Assembly: GCF_013402915.1 (NCBI RefSeq)
Contig: NC_050720.1
Coordinates: 744,001 to 808,000 of the forward strand
Length of the DNA: 64,000 nt
Direction: 5' to 3'
Source: Zygotorulaspora mrakii
Lineage: Eukaryota > Ascomycota > Saccharomycetes > Saccharomycetales > Saccharomycetaceae
In this document: piece after piece, positions 18,997 through 29,576 of the stretch
Position numbering within the stretch: the stretch's first letter is position 1
Layout: every line of letters begins with the position of its first letter
Made by a program: the position numbers and the translations under genes
The notes under the pieces: generated by a model
Databases searched by the model: none
What the model was told of the DNA's origin: nothing
Seen by the model: the letters and a program-made list of their open reading frames with translations, nothing else

Positions 18997-20107
18997 AGAC
19001 GTTGGAAATCTTGCAAATGGTTTAACGCTGGAGGACTACTACTTCATTGCAGCAAAAAATTTAATTTGACTCAAGACTGCTGGTCTATGTTATATACTGA
19101 GTTGTGTATAGCTATGACTAGTTCACCGCGTGATAGTTATTTTTAATCTATGAGGGAATATACGGTAGGTAAGATATTTTGCCGCGCAGTGTACGAGACA
19201 AAAATCAAATAGAAATAGTCATCAAAGCGCTCGTGAATTTGATAGACGCATAATTGAGCCTCCTTCCGTTGAGTATAAGCTTGGTTAACGTACGATACTC
19301 AAATGCAGGTGCTTAGCAAAAAACGTCATGTGGCTAGTGCCGCTGGAAAGTCAAGGCGACGGGGAACGACATCACGATATCACGAAGTGCTTCTGACGCA
19401 AATGCAGATCAACGTGAATCGAAAGTGTTACGAATGCAAACATTCGACCATTGATGCAAAGATGTGATTCATTAGTGACTATGAGAAACTTTCATGGAAA
19501 ACTTGGTCTCCTTAAGATTGACAAGAATATCCCTTGGTAATTACCCGTTGCACAATGGTTCGAGCAGTCCAGCACACATGTTCGGGACTGCCCACAACCC
19601 GGCGATTTACGTCGTTCTTCATCTATTGAAGTAGCAATTTCAAAAGCCTCAACTTAGTCAAGCCTGTCCTATTCCTTGGTCTCCTTTCTGTTTTATGACC
19701 AATAAATATGGCAAGGAAAATTGGTGAATCTTTTGAGGAATTCCAGTCAGTGGTAAAGCTCTGATACAGGTAGATTTCCCGCATAATCGCCAGCTGTTCA
19801 GCGGCTGTTAATGGAACTCGATTTTATTCGCGGCTAAAAGTGCAAAGTCAGAGAAAGGATCACTTAAAGGTCGTTTAGTGTTGGCTGCAATCTGAAGTTA
19901 TGTGATATCTGCGATACCGGTTAGCACATCATACATTTTCGAGATTTTGTGGAGGTTCGGTTTTTGTGGTTGGTTTTACATCTCCGATGTGGTGCCGAAG
20001 CGTCGCCATCATTTTGTGACAACTATAAATATGGCGCAGCACAATATATTACCATGACTTAATCTCCAGCAGCTGTGAAGAATTGCGATTTGATCTCAAC
20101 GTCCCTC
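18997..20107. other. Gene-poor stretch in tRNA/LTR island
   Basis: 1.1 kb with stops in all frames. No gene, RNA or clear repeat was recognised. It may hold decayed sequence. A TATA-like TATAAATATG at about 20023 could serve the small ORF that follows. Confidence 0.4.
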
Positions 20108-20335
20108 ATGGATCATCCAGAGAATCTTTCGGAGCTGCCCCAGGAGAAACACGACTCACCTTCAAATGATACATTCCACGTAAGGTTGATTTTTTACGCT
20201 ACTCGAATTACACTGATACCACAAGTACTTATGGTTATTGTTTTCATATACCTAGTCCTATCTGTTTTTCCTTTCATCAGATTTTTTGTTAATGACGAGG
20301 AACTTCTCATACATTCGAATAAGCCACAACAATAG
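20108..20335 (+). CDS. Possible 75-residue single-span protein
   Basis: Short ORF from the ATG at 20108 (the frame opens at a GTG at 20075). A polar N-terminal part is followed by one long hydrophobic segment (about 28-60) and then NDEELL. The tail-span-NDE arrangement faintly recalls the start of DUP240-type yeast membrane proteins, whose members cluster near tRNAs, so this could be a truncated relic. That is weak inference. A TATA-like element sits about 85 bp upstream. It may equally be a chance ORF. Confidence 0.35.
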   Translation: MDHPENLSELPQEKHDSPSNDTFHVRLIFYATRITLIPQVLMVIVFIYLVLSVFPFIRFFVNDEELLIHSNKPQQ

Positions 20336-20459
20336 TATTTTACGTCGCCGCACAGATTAATATCAATAAAATGGAGATGTCACTCATAATATTGAAGAAA
20401 AGCACGAGCAAGAGTACGTCGTAGAAAAATCGGCAAATGAGTAATTCAGCTATTGAAAT

Positions 20460-20690
20460 AAAGTTTGATACAGAAGAACAAACAAGAGACACCAAAGAGA
20501 CATTTTAAGATATCATGAAAAAATCAAAAGAACGAACCCTCCAGTGATACATCAGAAGAAAGCAAGTCAGATGAATCTCTGACAGAATATCAATCTATTT
20601 CATGGAGTTGTCGGCAGAAAGTTCATCGAGAGCCGTTTATAATTCAAGAATCTGACTACGAATGAACTGACGGCATGAAATGGAGAATTG
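20460..20690 (+). repeat. Diverged LTR 5'-part fragment (array unit 1)
   Basis: This stretch matches the first ~220 bp of the complete LTRs in this window: AGTCAGATGAA, then CTGACAGAATATCAATC, then GAATCTGACTACGAA in the same order. It is the most diverged of four tandem, same-orientation units ending in the complete LTR at 21118-21608. The left boundary is approximate. Confidence 0.65.
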
Positions 20691-20886
20691 TTGAAATATA
20701 CAACGATATTGTAAGATATATGAAAGAGATGAATTATAAGAATCAGAAACAAGACAATTGGTCTGTACAACAAAATAAACGAAGCCAGATGAAGCCCTAA
20801 CAAAATGTCAATCGATCCTGGAAAGATATCGGATGACAGTCTATCGCGAGACGTTTACAACTCAGGAGTCTGACTACGAAGGAGTT
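20691..20886 (+). repeat. Truncated LTR 5' part (array unit 2)
   Basis: Begins TGTTGAAATATAC and runs through the conserved AAGCCCTAACA, GATATCGGATGA and GTCTGACTACGAAGGAG blocks. It then stops abruptly where the next unit starts. It carries only the 5' portion of the LTR (no promoter/gag-start end). Confidence 0.75.
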
Positions 20887-21117
20887 GTTGAAATATAAAT
20901 CAAGATTGTAAGATATATTAAAGAGATGACTTATAAGAATCAGAAAGAGACAATTGGTCTGTAATCCAAAATAAACGAAGTCAGATGAAACCCTAACAGA
21001 ATGTCAATCGATAATGGAAAGATATCGGATGATAATCTATCACGAGACGTTTACAACTCAGGAGTCTGACTACGAAGGAGTCTATGGCATGGAACATGAA
21101 ATAGCAGTTGTACTGTG
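20887..21117 (+). repeat. Truncated LTR 5' part (array unit 3)
   Basis: Begins TGTTGAAATATAAATC and is nearly identical to the first ~230 bp of the complete LTR that follows. It extends slightly further than unit 2 (through GCATGGAACATGAAATAGC and TTGTACTGTG) before the next start. Confidence 0.8.
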
Positions 21118-21608
21118 TGTTGAAATATAAATCGAGATTGTAAGATATATTAAAGAGATGACTTATAAGAATCAGAAAGAGACAATTGGTCTGTAAAACA
21201 AAATAAACGAAGTCAGATGAAACCCTAACAGAATGTCAATCGATAATGGAAAGATATCGGATGATAATCTATCACGAGACGTTTACAACTCAGGAGTCTG
21301 ACTACGAAGGAGTCTATGGCATGGAACATGAAATAACAGTTGTACTGTGAATTCTATGGAACTAGAAATGGTGTGATGACGATGAAAATTCTTCACTCGT
21401 CGTCCTCTCTTATGGTTCAATAGGTGCGAAATGCTGGGTATAAATACTGACGTATTTTCCAGATATTAATCCAAGTTCAATTAGTCTTATCTCAATTCAT
21501 GATATAGAAAACGAAGGAATTATATATCTCTATAATTGAATATCATAGCATTATCATCAATGTCAAACCAAGTTACTATCGACAACGGCGAAGAAAACAT
21601 TCTTTCCA
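21118..21608 (+). mobile_element. Solo LTR of a Ty1/copia-type retrotransposon
   Basis: About 490 bp from TGTTGAAATATAAATCG to TTCTTTCCA (TG...CA ends). It shares with the other LTRs the CATCACACC/GGTGTGATG block, the TATAAATACTGACGT promoter-like segment and a terminal ATG that begins a gag-like frame (MSNQVTIDN). It lies 85 bp upstream of initiator tRNA-Met in the same orientation. No direct target repeat was found around it or the array. Confidence 0.85.
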
Positions 21609-21693
21609 AATACATCCAATGTAAAAGTGTATAATCCTTATCACAAACATTTATAGAGCATATATAATTATTACTCTACAACCAATTTTGTAT

Positions 21694-21765
21694 AGCGCCG
21701 TGGCGCAGTGGAAGCGCGCAGGGCTCATAACCCTGATGTCCTTGGATCGAAACCAAGCGGCGCTA
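21694..21765 (+). tRNA. Initiator tRNA-Met (anticodon CAT)
   Basis: 72 nt beginning AGCGCCG and ending CGGCGCT plus A. It has the initiator hallmarks A1:U72, anticodon stem GGGCTCATAACCC with three G:C pairs, and GATCGAAAC instead of TTCGA in the T loop. It differs from the S. cerevisiae initiator only in a T-stem pair. Confidence 0.98.
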
Positions 21766-21894
21766 TAATTTTTTCCATATTGGAAAGCGCGGTCTAATAA
21801 ATAAACCGCAGATACAATACTGTTATCATGTACAACCACTTCTTCTTTAAAAAGTTGGTGGTTTTTTGGTGACCTGTAAACTTGAAGCAGGAAG

Positions 21895-22959
21895 ATGGGT
21901 GCGCCTCTGCTTACTACAAATGGGATGTTCATAGTGGACGAAATACATATACGAGATGGTTCCAATTATAAAGATGTTCCTGGCGGAGGTGGCATGTTTG
22001 CGATGCTTGGCGGCTGTATAGCATGTCTCGATGAGAGACTCTCCTTAGGCCTTAAGTGGATAATTGACTGCGGATACGACTTTCCCTTGAGCTTGACAGA
22101 AACAATTCAGTCATGGGATACTGGTGCCGTCTTCAGACACGATACGTCGAGGAAAACAACCAAAGGTTGGAATTACTATCGTGATAACGATTTTCGAGAC
22201 TTTAAATATCTGACTCCGAAGAAACAAATTGACGTCAAGGATTGGTGTGAAGTTTTTGGTAAAGACCAATTACGAGAGATGAAATGTTTACATTTGTTAT
22301 GTTCAAGCACTCGATGCATAGACATGATTAAACAACTGGAAAGGATACAATGTCGCAATGAAACGTATGTGTGGGAACCTATTCCTGACTTGTGCAACCA
22401 AGAATATTTTAATGAGATAAAACAAATTGTGCAGAAGACAAACGGCCCGGTCATTATATTTTCGCCAAATGCTGAGGAAGGTGCCAGAATATTCGGCGAT
22501 AAGGAACCATTGACTTTAGAAGCGTGTTTGAAATACATTTGGAAGTTTGACACATTCATTGGAGACAAAAATATTTGCGTATTGAGATGTGGCAAATTAG
22601 GAAGCATCTCTCTTGGTGCAAAGGATAGTGTAACTGGAAGGCGCTCCGTACTCCATTTACCAGCTTATCACTATGAAACGCCTAATAGCGTTGTCGATCC
22701 AACTGGGGGCGGAAACTCCTTTCTTGGTGGATTTTGTGTAGGCTACACCATAACCCGGGATTTATATATTGCTAATATATGTGCCAACATTGCAGCTGGA
22801 TGTGTTATTGAACAAATTGGCATTCCAACATTCGACCCAATTGAGAAAAAATGGAATGGGTTAACATTTGAGCAACGATTAGAGATCTACGTGAAAACAA
22901 ACAAACTAAACTACGATACAGAAAGGATTTGCAAACTTTTGGAAAACTATGCACTGTAG
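21895..22959 (+). CDS. MAK32: PfkB/ribokinase-like protein Mak32
   Basis: 354 residues, orthologue of S. cerevisiae YCR019W/Mak32 (363), a ribokinase-fold protein needed for stable maintenance of the L-A toxin-encoding dsRNA satellites. An N-terminal GGGG loop ([13 protein letters not shown]) is near 28-40. The C-terminal PfkB signature region reads [12 protein letters not shown] at about 268-279. Active PfkB kinases have GAGD there; the catalytic Asp position is Asn, so ordinary sugar-kinase activity is doubtful. It heads the conserved cluster MAK32-PET18-MAK31-HTL1, converging on PET18. Confidence 0.94.
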   Translation: MGAPLLTTNGMFIVDEIHIRDGSNYKDVPGGGGMFAMLGGCIACLDERLSLGLKWIIDCGYDFPLSLTETIQSWDTGAVFRHDTSRKTTKGWNYYRDNDFRDFKYLTPKKQIDVKDWCEVFGKDQLREMKCLHLLCSSTRCIDMIKQLERIQCRNETYVWEPIPDLCNQEYFNEIKQIVQKTNGPVIIFSPNAEEGARIFGDKEPLTLEACLKYIWKFDTFIGDKNICVLRCGKLGSISLGAKDSVTGRRSVLHLPAYHYETPNSVVDPTGGGNSFLGGFCVGYTITRDLYIANICANIAAGCVIEQIGIPTFDPIEKKWNGLTFEQRLEIYVKTNKLNYDTERICKLLENYAL

Positions 22960-23594
22960 CTCGTTTCAAAAAATTCGTACTCCATTTGCAAGACTTTTTT
23001 GAACATTTCTTCAACTTCTGCGACAGAATATTTGTTAACTTCGTCCCTCAAAAATTCACACCAAACCTGGAAATGTTCCCCATCGTGCAAATCAATCCAA
23101 GTTTGGTATTTCCAATGCAAATTTTCCTTTCTTGGAGAATCACGGGCCCATGTCCAATATACTTGTTCGGCAACCCAGAGATATGTGACCAACTCTGCAT
23201 ACGTATATTTTGTAGAGTTTGTCATTTCTTCCAGAAAATCGACATAACTTTTGATGTCACCTATCTTTTGCGCCTTGAAGGCTTCACGCTGCTCTTCAGC
23301 GACCGAACCTCCTAGTAACTTTAAAGCATTTTCAAAATACGTATTCTCGTCACTAGCGAAGAAGCCAATTTTTTTAGCAAGCGTAATCAAACTGAACGTA
23401 GAAGGCGCTAATGAAGTTAATTTGCACAACAGTCTCAATCCTGTCTCAAAAAACTGAACGTCTTGAGCTAAATAAATATACAGAGTGCGATCTTTAAGCG
23501 TTCCCTGGCATAGCTCTTTAGTTAAATTGTGTTCAGTAGCCTTCTTGAAAAGAGCTTCATTCTTAGCTAATAATACATCGGTGGTAGACTGCAT
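22947..23594 (-). CDS. PET18: TENA/THI-4 family protein Pet18
   Basis: 215 residues, same length as S. cerevisiae YCR020C/Pet18. The all-helical TENA/THI-4 fold is supported by the spaced motifs YIYLAQD (about 52-58), [16 protein letters not shown] (about 132-147) and the C-terminal [15 protein letters not shown] (about 195-209). Relatives hydrolyse thiamine-breakdown products, but Pet18's activity is unknown. Its stop overlaps the end of MAK32 by 13 bp on opposite strands. Confidence 0.93.
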   Translation of the reverse strand: MQSTTDVLLAKNEALFKKATEHNLTKELCQGTLKDRTLYIYLAQDVQFFETGLRLLCKLTSLAPSTFSLITLAKKIGFFASDENTYFENALKLLGGSVAEEQREAFKAQKIGDIKSYVDFLEEMTNSTKYTYAELVTYLWVAEQVYWTWARDSPRKENLHWKYQTWIDLHDGEHFQVWCEFLRDEVNKYSVAEVEEMFKKVLQMEYEFFETSYSA

Positions 23595-23849
23595 GTTTGC
23601 TTACCTGAGGCGGTTGTAAGATCAAGAATTGCGGCAACGGCAAGCTGATTGAGTGGTCTGCTCAGAGCCACTTGATGGCTTTATATACTCTGTCCAACCT
23701 TTTGCTCCACTTTACACTTCATTCTTAACAGTTCATCTAATTGCATATCATCTACGTTCCCGTAAATCGAAAAAGAACTGCATGCCTTTTCTAGGAAACT
23801 GAATAAACCTAATTTCCCGTGATAAAGATGAAGCTAAACGGGCAGCACA
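23595..23849. promoter_or_regulatory. PET18 promoter / MAK31 3' flank
   Basis: 255 bp between two minus-strand genes. TATATA-like sequence (TTTATATACT) lies about 85 bp upstream of the PET18 ATG. Confidence 0.45.
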
Positions 23850-24119
23850 TTATACGATCTGCCTCAATAGATCCTGCTTCAGTTGGCAGATATGATTCAA
23901 CGACTGCTCGGTTATCTTGATGGATTTCACGGTCTGTTCAGGCACACTAACGAGCCCCATCAGTCTTTCAGATTGACCACCATTTCGCTCGCGCACGTGA
24001 TCCAGTAACAGATTTAATTGGGCATCTACAGCCATCAAAGTACCTCTTAAGATCCTATCGTTGCCCAAATTTATGTACAATGTAGACCCAATGAAATCGT
24101 ACAGTTGTAATTTCTCCAT
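23850..24119 (-). CDS. MAK31: Lsm-type N-acetyltransferase subunit Mak31
   Basis: 89 residues, orthologue of S. cerevisiae YCR020C-A/Mak31 (88), the Lsm-fold auxiliary subunit (NAA38) of the NatC N-terminal acetyltransferase with Mak3 and Mak10. The Sm fold is visible: an N-terminal helix (LQLYDFIG), Sm1 with NDRILRGTLMAVDAQLNLLLD (about 18-38) and Sm2 near GLVSVPEQTVKSI (about 51-63). It is divergent with HTL1. Confidence 0.93.
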   Translation of the reverse strand: MEKLQLYDFIGSTLYINLGNDRILRGTLMAVDAQLNLLLDHVRERNGGQSERLMGLVSVPEQTVKSIKITEQSLNHICQLKQDLLRQIV

Positions 24120-24307
24120 TCTGTTGCTTACTTGCTCGTTTTGCGCACTGCAATTCGGCTATTTGTCAGTCACAAGAGTGGATAGATGATTGAAACGAAA
24201 GATACGTATTTCATTTTTTTTTTCAATAGGAAAAGAGAGAGAAAAAAACAAAACTGTGAAAGATTCAATTGGCAAGAGACACCACCACAACAGATAATAC
24301 CTCTACT

Positions 24308-24550
24308 ATGTCAGTCAGTAATACGGCTAGCACCAATTACACCAACAGTGTCTTGGAACGGAAGTATAACCATGTTACTTTGAAGACATTGACTGCCTAC
24401 GAGCTGCTGCAACAAAGAGAGAGCATGTGTGAACTATTCAACCTCACTGACGACAGCGAAAGACATGGCACTATCGTCAACATTGAGACGCAAAAACGAA
24501 CGCTGGAGGAAATGAAAGACCGAGTTAAGCGGCTCCAGGAAGAGCAGTGA
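24308..24550 (+). CDS. HTL1: RSC chromatin-remodelling complex subunit Htl1
   Basis: 80 residues (78 in S. cerevisiae YCR020W-B). The diagnostic block is YNHVTLKTLTAYELLQQRE (about 20-38), followed by ERHGTIVN and a helical, charged C-terminus (LEEMKDRVKRLQEEQ). Htl1 is a small RSC subunit required at high temperature and for ploidy maintenance. The frame extends to a non-ATG at 24269; the ATG at 24308 gives the family length. It is divergent from MAK31 with 188 bp between. Confidence 0.92.
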   Translation: MSVSNTASTNYTNSVLERKYNHVTLKTLTAYELLQQRESMCELFNLTDDSERHGTIVNIETQKRTLEEMKDRVKRLQEEQ

Positions 24551-24775
24551 AACAAACATCGACGTTGATCTCTGGCCAATTTGGGTCATTTAAAACGACG
24601 TACCCTTGTTGTTTTTTAGGTTCCCTGTGAGTTTGATATCGTTAAATGAGAGCTTTGAAAAGGAGAGAACAGATAGGTTGAAAGCAGTGCTCGTATTCTC
24701 GTTGGCACATCTTGACAGCTGGCAAAAAAATCAGCACTCTAGGCATTTAGAGCAATTTTTTAGTAAAGTGGCACA

Positions 24776-25528
24776 ATGAGGTATGTTTGAAAAACCCATG
24801 ATCGAAAGAGCTCTTGCTTGGTTCGTATGTGACATGATTGACTAACAATGCAACTGCCCTCTCACTCCAGTGATGATTCAAAGAGGAGAATAGAAACAGA
24901 TGTTATGAAATTATTGATGAGTGACCATGAGGTTGAACTGGTGAACAACAGCATGCAAGAGTTCCACGTTAAATTTCACGGACCGAAGGATACACCCTAC
25001 GAAGGAGGCGCCTGGAGGTTGCATGTCGAGTTGCCCGATAACTATCCTTACAAGTCTCCCAGTATAGGGTTTGTCAACAAGATATTCCACCCCAACATCG
25101 ATGTCGCGTCCGGTTCGATCTGTCTGGATGTGATAAACTCTACATGGTCCCCTCTCTACGATCTTAAGAATATCCTAGAGTGGATGATACCTGGCTTGCT
25201 TAAAGAACCGAACGGCAGCGATCCTTTGAACAACGAGGCAGCCACCTTACAACTGCGGGACAAGGTGTTGTACGAGGACAAGATCAAGGAGTATATCGAA
25301 AAATACGCTTCTAATGAGAAATACATCCAGTTTTTCGGAACAGACGACGAGGATGACGAGAGCGACAGTGACGACGAAGATCAGGATCAGGACAGTAATG
25401 ACGAAGACAACGACGAAAATGACTACGATGATGATCTGGATGATGACAATATAGAAGACGGCAACGAATTGAGTGAGCTCGAGGAACTCAGTGACATTGA
25501 GATGAGTGATGAAGAAACTCAAAAATAG
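24776..25528 (+). CDS. UBC8: Ubiquitin-conjugating enzyme E2 Ubc8 (spliced)
   Basis: Joined exons 24776-24780 and 24871-25528 give 220 residues starting [20 protein letters not shown], matching S. cerevisiae YEL012W/Ubc8 (218). The UBC fold spans about 5-150; the active-site Cys is in GSICLDV (about 87-93) after HPNID. A long acidic Asp/Glu tail follows. Ubc8 is the E2 of the GID/CTLH ubiquitin ligase that degrades gluconeogenic enzymes after glucose return. The first exon contributes only ATG AG, as in S. cerevisiae. An unspliced reading from the intronic ATG at 24848 would give a different N-terminus and is less likely. It is directly upstream of GLC3, as on chromosome V. Confidence 0.94.
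24781..24870 (+). other. UBC8 spliceosomal intron
   Basis: 90-nt intron: donor GTATGT at 24781-24786, branch-type GACTAAC at 24840-24846 (first base differs from the TACTAAC consensus), and acceptor CCAG ending 24870 after a C/T-rich tract. Removing it restores the family N-terminus and matches the intron position of S. cerevisiae UBC8. Confidence 0.92.
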
Positions 25529-26031
25529 GCGACCCACCGAAGCTCAGACACCTCACATACATCAAACTCGAACGAGCCACGGTTACATTTGCAACTGCAG
25601 TTGAAACATCCACATCTGAACCCCCCGCCAGCCTTTAGCATAGTTACGTACGATACATAGGAATACGTTTGCCAGAACTCTTACTGTTTTGCGCTATTCA
25701 AGCTTGTTTTGCGCCCCACCAATTACTTTTGCCCTGCACAATGGGACCGCCCGAAATGCCAGCCAAGCGAGAAACGCCCCCGCGCCGGTGAACGCGCGCT
25801 TAAGGGGCGCGAGTCATCTAATGCAGAAAGAGCCCCTTCAGGCCAGCAGGAAGGTGGAAGGAGTATCAACCAGAGAGAGGTCAATGAGGCGAGACCAGAC
25901 CTTCAGACCATAGTTTCCTCAAGGTCCAGCAGGTATTGTCATTCTGCCCTTATATATAAGTAGTGAGATTACGTGCACATTTGGGCGAGACCAATACAAG
26001 AAAGGTAAGGTTGTTGGCGTGTTGAATAAAA
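25529..26031 (+). promoter_or_regulatory. GLC3 promoter with stress-response elements
   Basis: 503 bp between UBC8 and GLC3. Two STRE cores (AGGGG at 25803-25807; CCCCT at 25833-25837), the Msn2/Msn4 sites typical of glycogen genes, lie about 200-230 bp upstream of the ATG. A clear TATA box (TATATATAAG, 25951-25960) lies about 75 bp upstream. Small open frames in this region are not called. Confidence 0.6.
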
Positions 26032-28143
26032 ATGAGCCAAATCCCCGAAAACGTTAGAGGTGCTGTTGAGTTCGATTCCTGGTTAACCCCATTTGCTGAT
26101 GTGTTGTCTCAAAGAAGATTCTTTGCGGATAAGTGGGCTTATGATATAACCCATGCTACTCCCGATGGGTCATTCCAGTCTTTGTCCAAGTTTGCAAGAG
26201 ATTCGTACAAGTCATATGGGTTTCATGCCGATCCGCATACCAGAGAAATTAGGTACAAGGAATGGGCACCCAATGCGAGACAGGCGTTCTTGATCGGTGA
26301 GTTCAATGGATGGAATGAGACGTCGCATGAACTGAAGTTCAAGGACGAATTTGGGAATTTCCATATCACGATTTCTCCCACCTCGAGTGGTGAGTATGCC
26401 ATCCCGCATGATTCAAAGATAAAAGTCATGTTTGTTTTGGCTGATGGATCCAAGATCTACAGAATACCTGCTTGGATCACCAGAGCTACTCAGCCGGATA
26501 AGGAGACTGCGAAGATGTTTGGTCCTGTTTATGAGGGTAGGTTTTGGAATCCTCCCAATCCCTATCGGTTTGTTCACAAACGACCAGAGTTCAATGAGTT
26601 GGAGGATTCGTTGAGAATATATGAGGCCCACATTGGAATTTCGTCTCCAGAACCCAAAATCGCCACTTATAAGGAATTTACTGCGAATGTATTACCAAGA
26701 ATTAAGTATTTAGGTTATGATGCCATTCAGTTGATGGCTATAATGGAGCATGCCTATTATGCGTCTTTCGGTTATCAGGTGACCAATTTCTTTGCTATAA
26801 GTTCACGTTTTGGTACCCCTGAGGAGCTCAAAGAATTAATCGACACAGCGCATGGTATGGGCATTCTGGTTCTGTTAGATGTTGTTCATAGTCATGCCTC
26901 TAAAAATGTTGAAGATGGTTTAAACAAATTCGACGGGTCTGATCATCAGTATTTTCACTCATTGAGTTCAGGGAGAGGTGAACATCCGTTGTGGGACTCA
27001 CGATTATTCAATTATGGCAACTTTGAAGTTCAGAGATTTTTATTGTCCAATTTAGCATTTTATATTGACATCTATCAGTTTGACGGATTTAGGTTCGATG
27101 GTGTTACTTCAATGTTATATTTACACCATGGTGTTGGGGAGAATGGAAGCTTCAGTGGAGACTATAATGAATACTTATCCCCGGAGAGGTCAAACGTTGA
27201 TCATGAGGCTCTAGCTTACTTGATGCTGGCAAATGATTTAGCACACGAAATGTTGCCTCAATCAGCCATAACAATAGCTGAAGATGTTTCCGGCTATCCA
27301 ACTCTATGCCTGCCTCGTAAAATAGGTGGCACCGGGTTTAATTACAGATTAGCGATGGCATTGCCAGATATGTGGATAAAAATTCTGAAAGAGACTAGTG
27401 ACGAGGACTGGGATCTGGGAAAGATAGTGCATACTTTAACCAATAGACGTCATGGTGAAAAAGTCGTCGCATATTGTGAATCTCATGATCAAGCATTAGT
27501 CGGGGACAAAACCTTAGCCTTTTGGTTAATGGATGCCGCAATGTATACTAATATGAGCATATTGTCTTCAGCAACTCCTGTCATTGACAGGGGCGTTGCC
27601 TTGCACAAAATGATTAGACTATTAACAGATTCTTTAGGTGGTGAGGCATATTTGAACTTCGAAGGAAATGAATTTGGCCATCCAGAGTGGCTAGATTTCC
27701 CAAATGCTAACAATAATAATAGCTATCACTATGCTAGAAGACAATTCAATCTGGTGGATGATGAACTGCTACGCTATAAATTCCTGTACGAGTTTGACGG
27801 GGCAATGCAGCACTGTGAAAAGCAATATAAATGGCTCAATACTCCACAAGCGTATGTGTCACTGAAAAATGAATCTGATAAGATAATTGCATTCGAGCGC
27901 AATGGACTACTTTTCATCTTCAACTTTCATCCAACTAAGAGCTTCACTGATTATAGAATTGGTGTTGAATCTCCAGGGACGTACAGTATCGTATTAAATA
28001 CAGATCATAAAGTATTTGGCGGGCATGAAAGAATTGATGAAAGCTCGAAATTCGTTACTACGGATCTACCGTGGAACAATAGGAAGAACTTTATCCAGGT
28101 TTATATTCCAAGTAGAGTCGCACTGGTTTGCGCCTTGAAATAA
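26032..28143 (+). CDS. GLC3: 1,4-alpha-glucan (glycogen) branching enzyme
   Basis: 703 residues, orthologue of S. cerevisiae YEL011W/Glc3 (704), family GH13. It cuts alpha-1,4 chains and makes alpha-1,6 branches in glycogen. The N-terminal carbohydrate-binding/immunoglobulin-like module is about 60-160 (EWAPNA, GEFNGWN). The catalytic barrel follows with LDVVHSH (about 282-288), nucleophile Asp356 in DGFRFDG, acid Glu417 in IAEDVSG, and Asp486 in ESHDQ. A C-terminal beta domain ends the protein. All catalytic residues are present. Start is the ATG at 26032. Confidence 0.98.
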   Translation: MSQIPENVRGAVEFDSWLTPFADVLSQRRFFADKWAYDITHATPDGSFQSLSKFARDSYKSYGFHADPHTREIRYKEWAPNARQAFLIGEFNGWNETSHELKFKDEFGNFHITISPTSSGEYAIPHDSKIKVMFVLADGSKIYRIPAWITRATQPDKETAKMFGPVYEGRFWNPPNPYRFVHKRPEFNELEDSLRIYEAHIGISSPEPKIATYKEFTANVLPRIKYLGYDAIQLMAIMEHAYYASFGYQVTNFFAISSRFGTPEELKELIDTAHGMGILVLLDVVHSHASKNVEDGLNKFDGSDHQYFHSLSSGRGEHPLWDSRLFNYGNFEVQRFLLSNLAFYIDIYQFDGFRFDGVTSMLYLHHGVGENGSFSGDYNEYLSPERSNVDHEALAYLMLANDLAHEMLPQSAITIAEDVSGYPTLCLPRKIGGTGFNYRLAMALPDMWIKILKETSDEDWDLGKIVHTLTNRRHGEKVVAYCESHDQALVGDKTLAFWLMDAAMYTNMSILSSATPVIDRGVALHKMIRLLTDSLGGEAYLNFEGNEFGHPEWLDFPNANNNNSYHYARRQFNLVDDELLRYKFLYEFDGAMQHCEKQYKWLNTPQAYVSLKNESDKIIAFERNGLLFIFNFHPTKSFTDYRIGVESPGTYSIVLNTDHKVFGGHERIDESSKFVTTDLPWNNRKNFIQVYIPSRVALVCALK

Positions 28144-28303
28144 GAAAAGCTTTTAATATGACGTCATTTTTTTTGCCTTTGTTTATTGAGATTTTGTGAG
28201 ACACTTATTGTACGGCTTAAATATTGTTATCTAACTATTCATGTACTTCATTGATAGTAATTACGTTTTCAGGATATACACAACAAAAAAGTAGTCGAAA
28301 ATT

Positions 28304-28376
28304 AGCCCTGTAGGGGGCTCGAACCCCTAACCTTGTGATTAAGAGTCACACGCGCTACCGATTGCGCCAACAAGGC
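28304..28376 (-). tRNA. tRNA-Lys (anticodon CTT)
   Basis: Minus-strand 73-nt cloverleaf starting GCCTTGTTGGCGCAAT with anticodon loop around CTT (GACTCTTAATC), B-box GGTTCGAGCCC and acceptor ACAGGGC. It is almost identical to S. cerevisiae tRNA-Lys(CUU). Confidence 0.97.
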
Positions 28377-28739
28377 CAATTATATTTGATGTTTTTCGGA
28401 TTGCCAAGTATATTCTTGAAGGCAAAAAAGAAGAGAAAATGACTTCGGTGCAGCTGGCAAGAGCACTTGAAGTAATAATATAGGTAGTCAATCGGGCCGG
28501 CTGAGGTTCCAAAGGAAAAGTTTCAAAACCCATTTGAATACTTCATTGGGATACGAAACGTTTAGGAAACCTCAAGAAATGTTCACTTGCTACATAGCTT
28601 TCATAAGGAAAAGCATCGGGTTCATGAAACATACGTAGTCAGTGAATTTCATCGCAGCTTCTCACTCAAGTCGTTCAATGTGGTTTGCCAAGTCGTAGTG
28701 CCAGATAAGGCCTGGCACTCGCTTCTTCTTCCTCCTTTT
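28377..28739. other. Spacer upstream of tRNA-Lys
   Basis: 363 bp between tRNA-Lys and a solo LTR. No gene recognised. Confidence 0.4.
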
Positions 28740-29288
28740 TGTTGAAATATAAATAGATTATAGAAATACTGATTCATATTATGATATAAAATAGAGATAC
28801 TAGATAGACAGTCTGAAAGGCTCAAAGATGAAACTTTCACGGTGATATTGCAAAAAGAAACCAAGTCAGATGAGTCCCTTTCAGAATATTAATTGACTCT
28901 GGAGCGACATGGGCTGATGTTCTACCGCGAGATGCTTGCAATTTAGGTATCTGACTACGGAGGAATCTATGGTATAAAGTAAGAAATAACGAGCTGCGCC
29001 AATATATTCTGGGGTACTTGAAGAATAGCGTAATGACAACACGAACTATGAGCAGTTAAGGATGAAAACACTTTATTCATTACCCTGGTATGGTTCAATA
29101 GGTGCAGAATGTTAGGTACAAAGACTGACGTCTTTTCAGATATTCAATCTCTTTTCGTTGAGTTTTTATTTCATTTTATGATATGTAAATCAAGGACTTA
29201 TATATCTTTATAGGTGAACATCACAATCACAATCACCAATGTCAGAGCAAGCTAATGTCACAAATTGCGGAGCTAACCCACTCTCTCA
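28740..29288 (+). mobile_element. Diverged solo LTR
   Basis: About 550 bp with TGTTGAAATATAAATAG at the left and a TCTCA end. It follows the same block order as the other LTRs (AGTCAGATGA, CTGACTACGGAGGAATCTATG, TGGTTCAATAGGTG, ACTGACGTC, then the terminal gag-like ATG encoding MSEQANVTN). It is more diverged than the copies at 21.1, 35.2 and 61.0 kb, and no matching 5-bp flanking repeat was found. It lies 364 bp upstream of the tRNA-Lys 5' end. Confidence 0.75.
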
Positions 29289-29576
29289 ATATTCTTATCT
29301 TTATTTCATATATGAATGCACGAGACAATGCTATTAGATTAGCACTGGATGTTTATCAACCTGCTATGCACCGCCATTATTGTCATATGCTTGGTATTGT
29401 TGTTCGTTTTTTTTTTGTATCATTTATCTGGGGTTTTTTCCTGAAACGGGATAGTATTCTTTGGCCTTGCCAGGCGATCAGGTTTTTTTATATATATACA
29501 TAGAAATTCTAACGGTAGTAAGTGAATACATCGTAGCATTTAAATAGATAGAAGAAAGTTGAGAGGAGGTTGCAGC

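Noticed and set aside
29255..29503. 82-codon ORF after the 28.7-kb LTR
   Set aside because: It overlaps the LTR end in a frame different from the gag-like start and has no recognisable protein; chance ORF.
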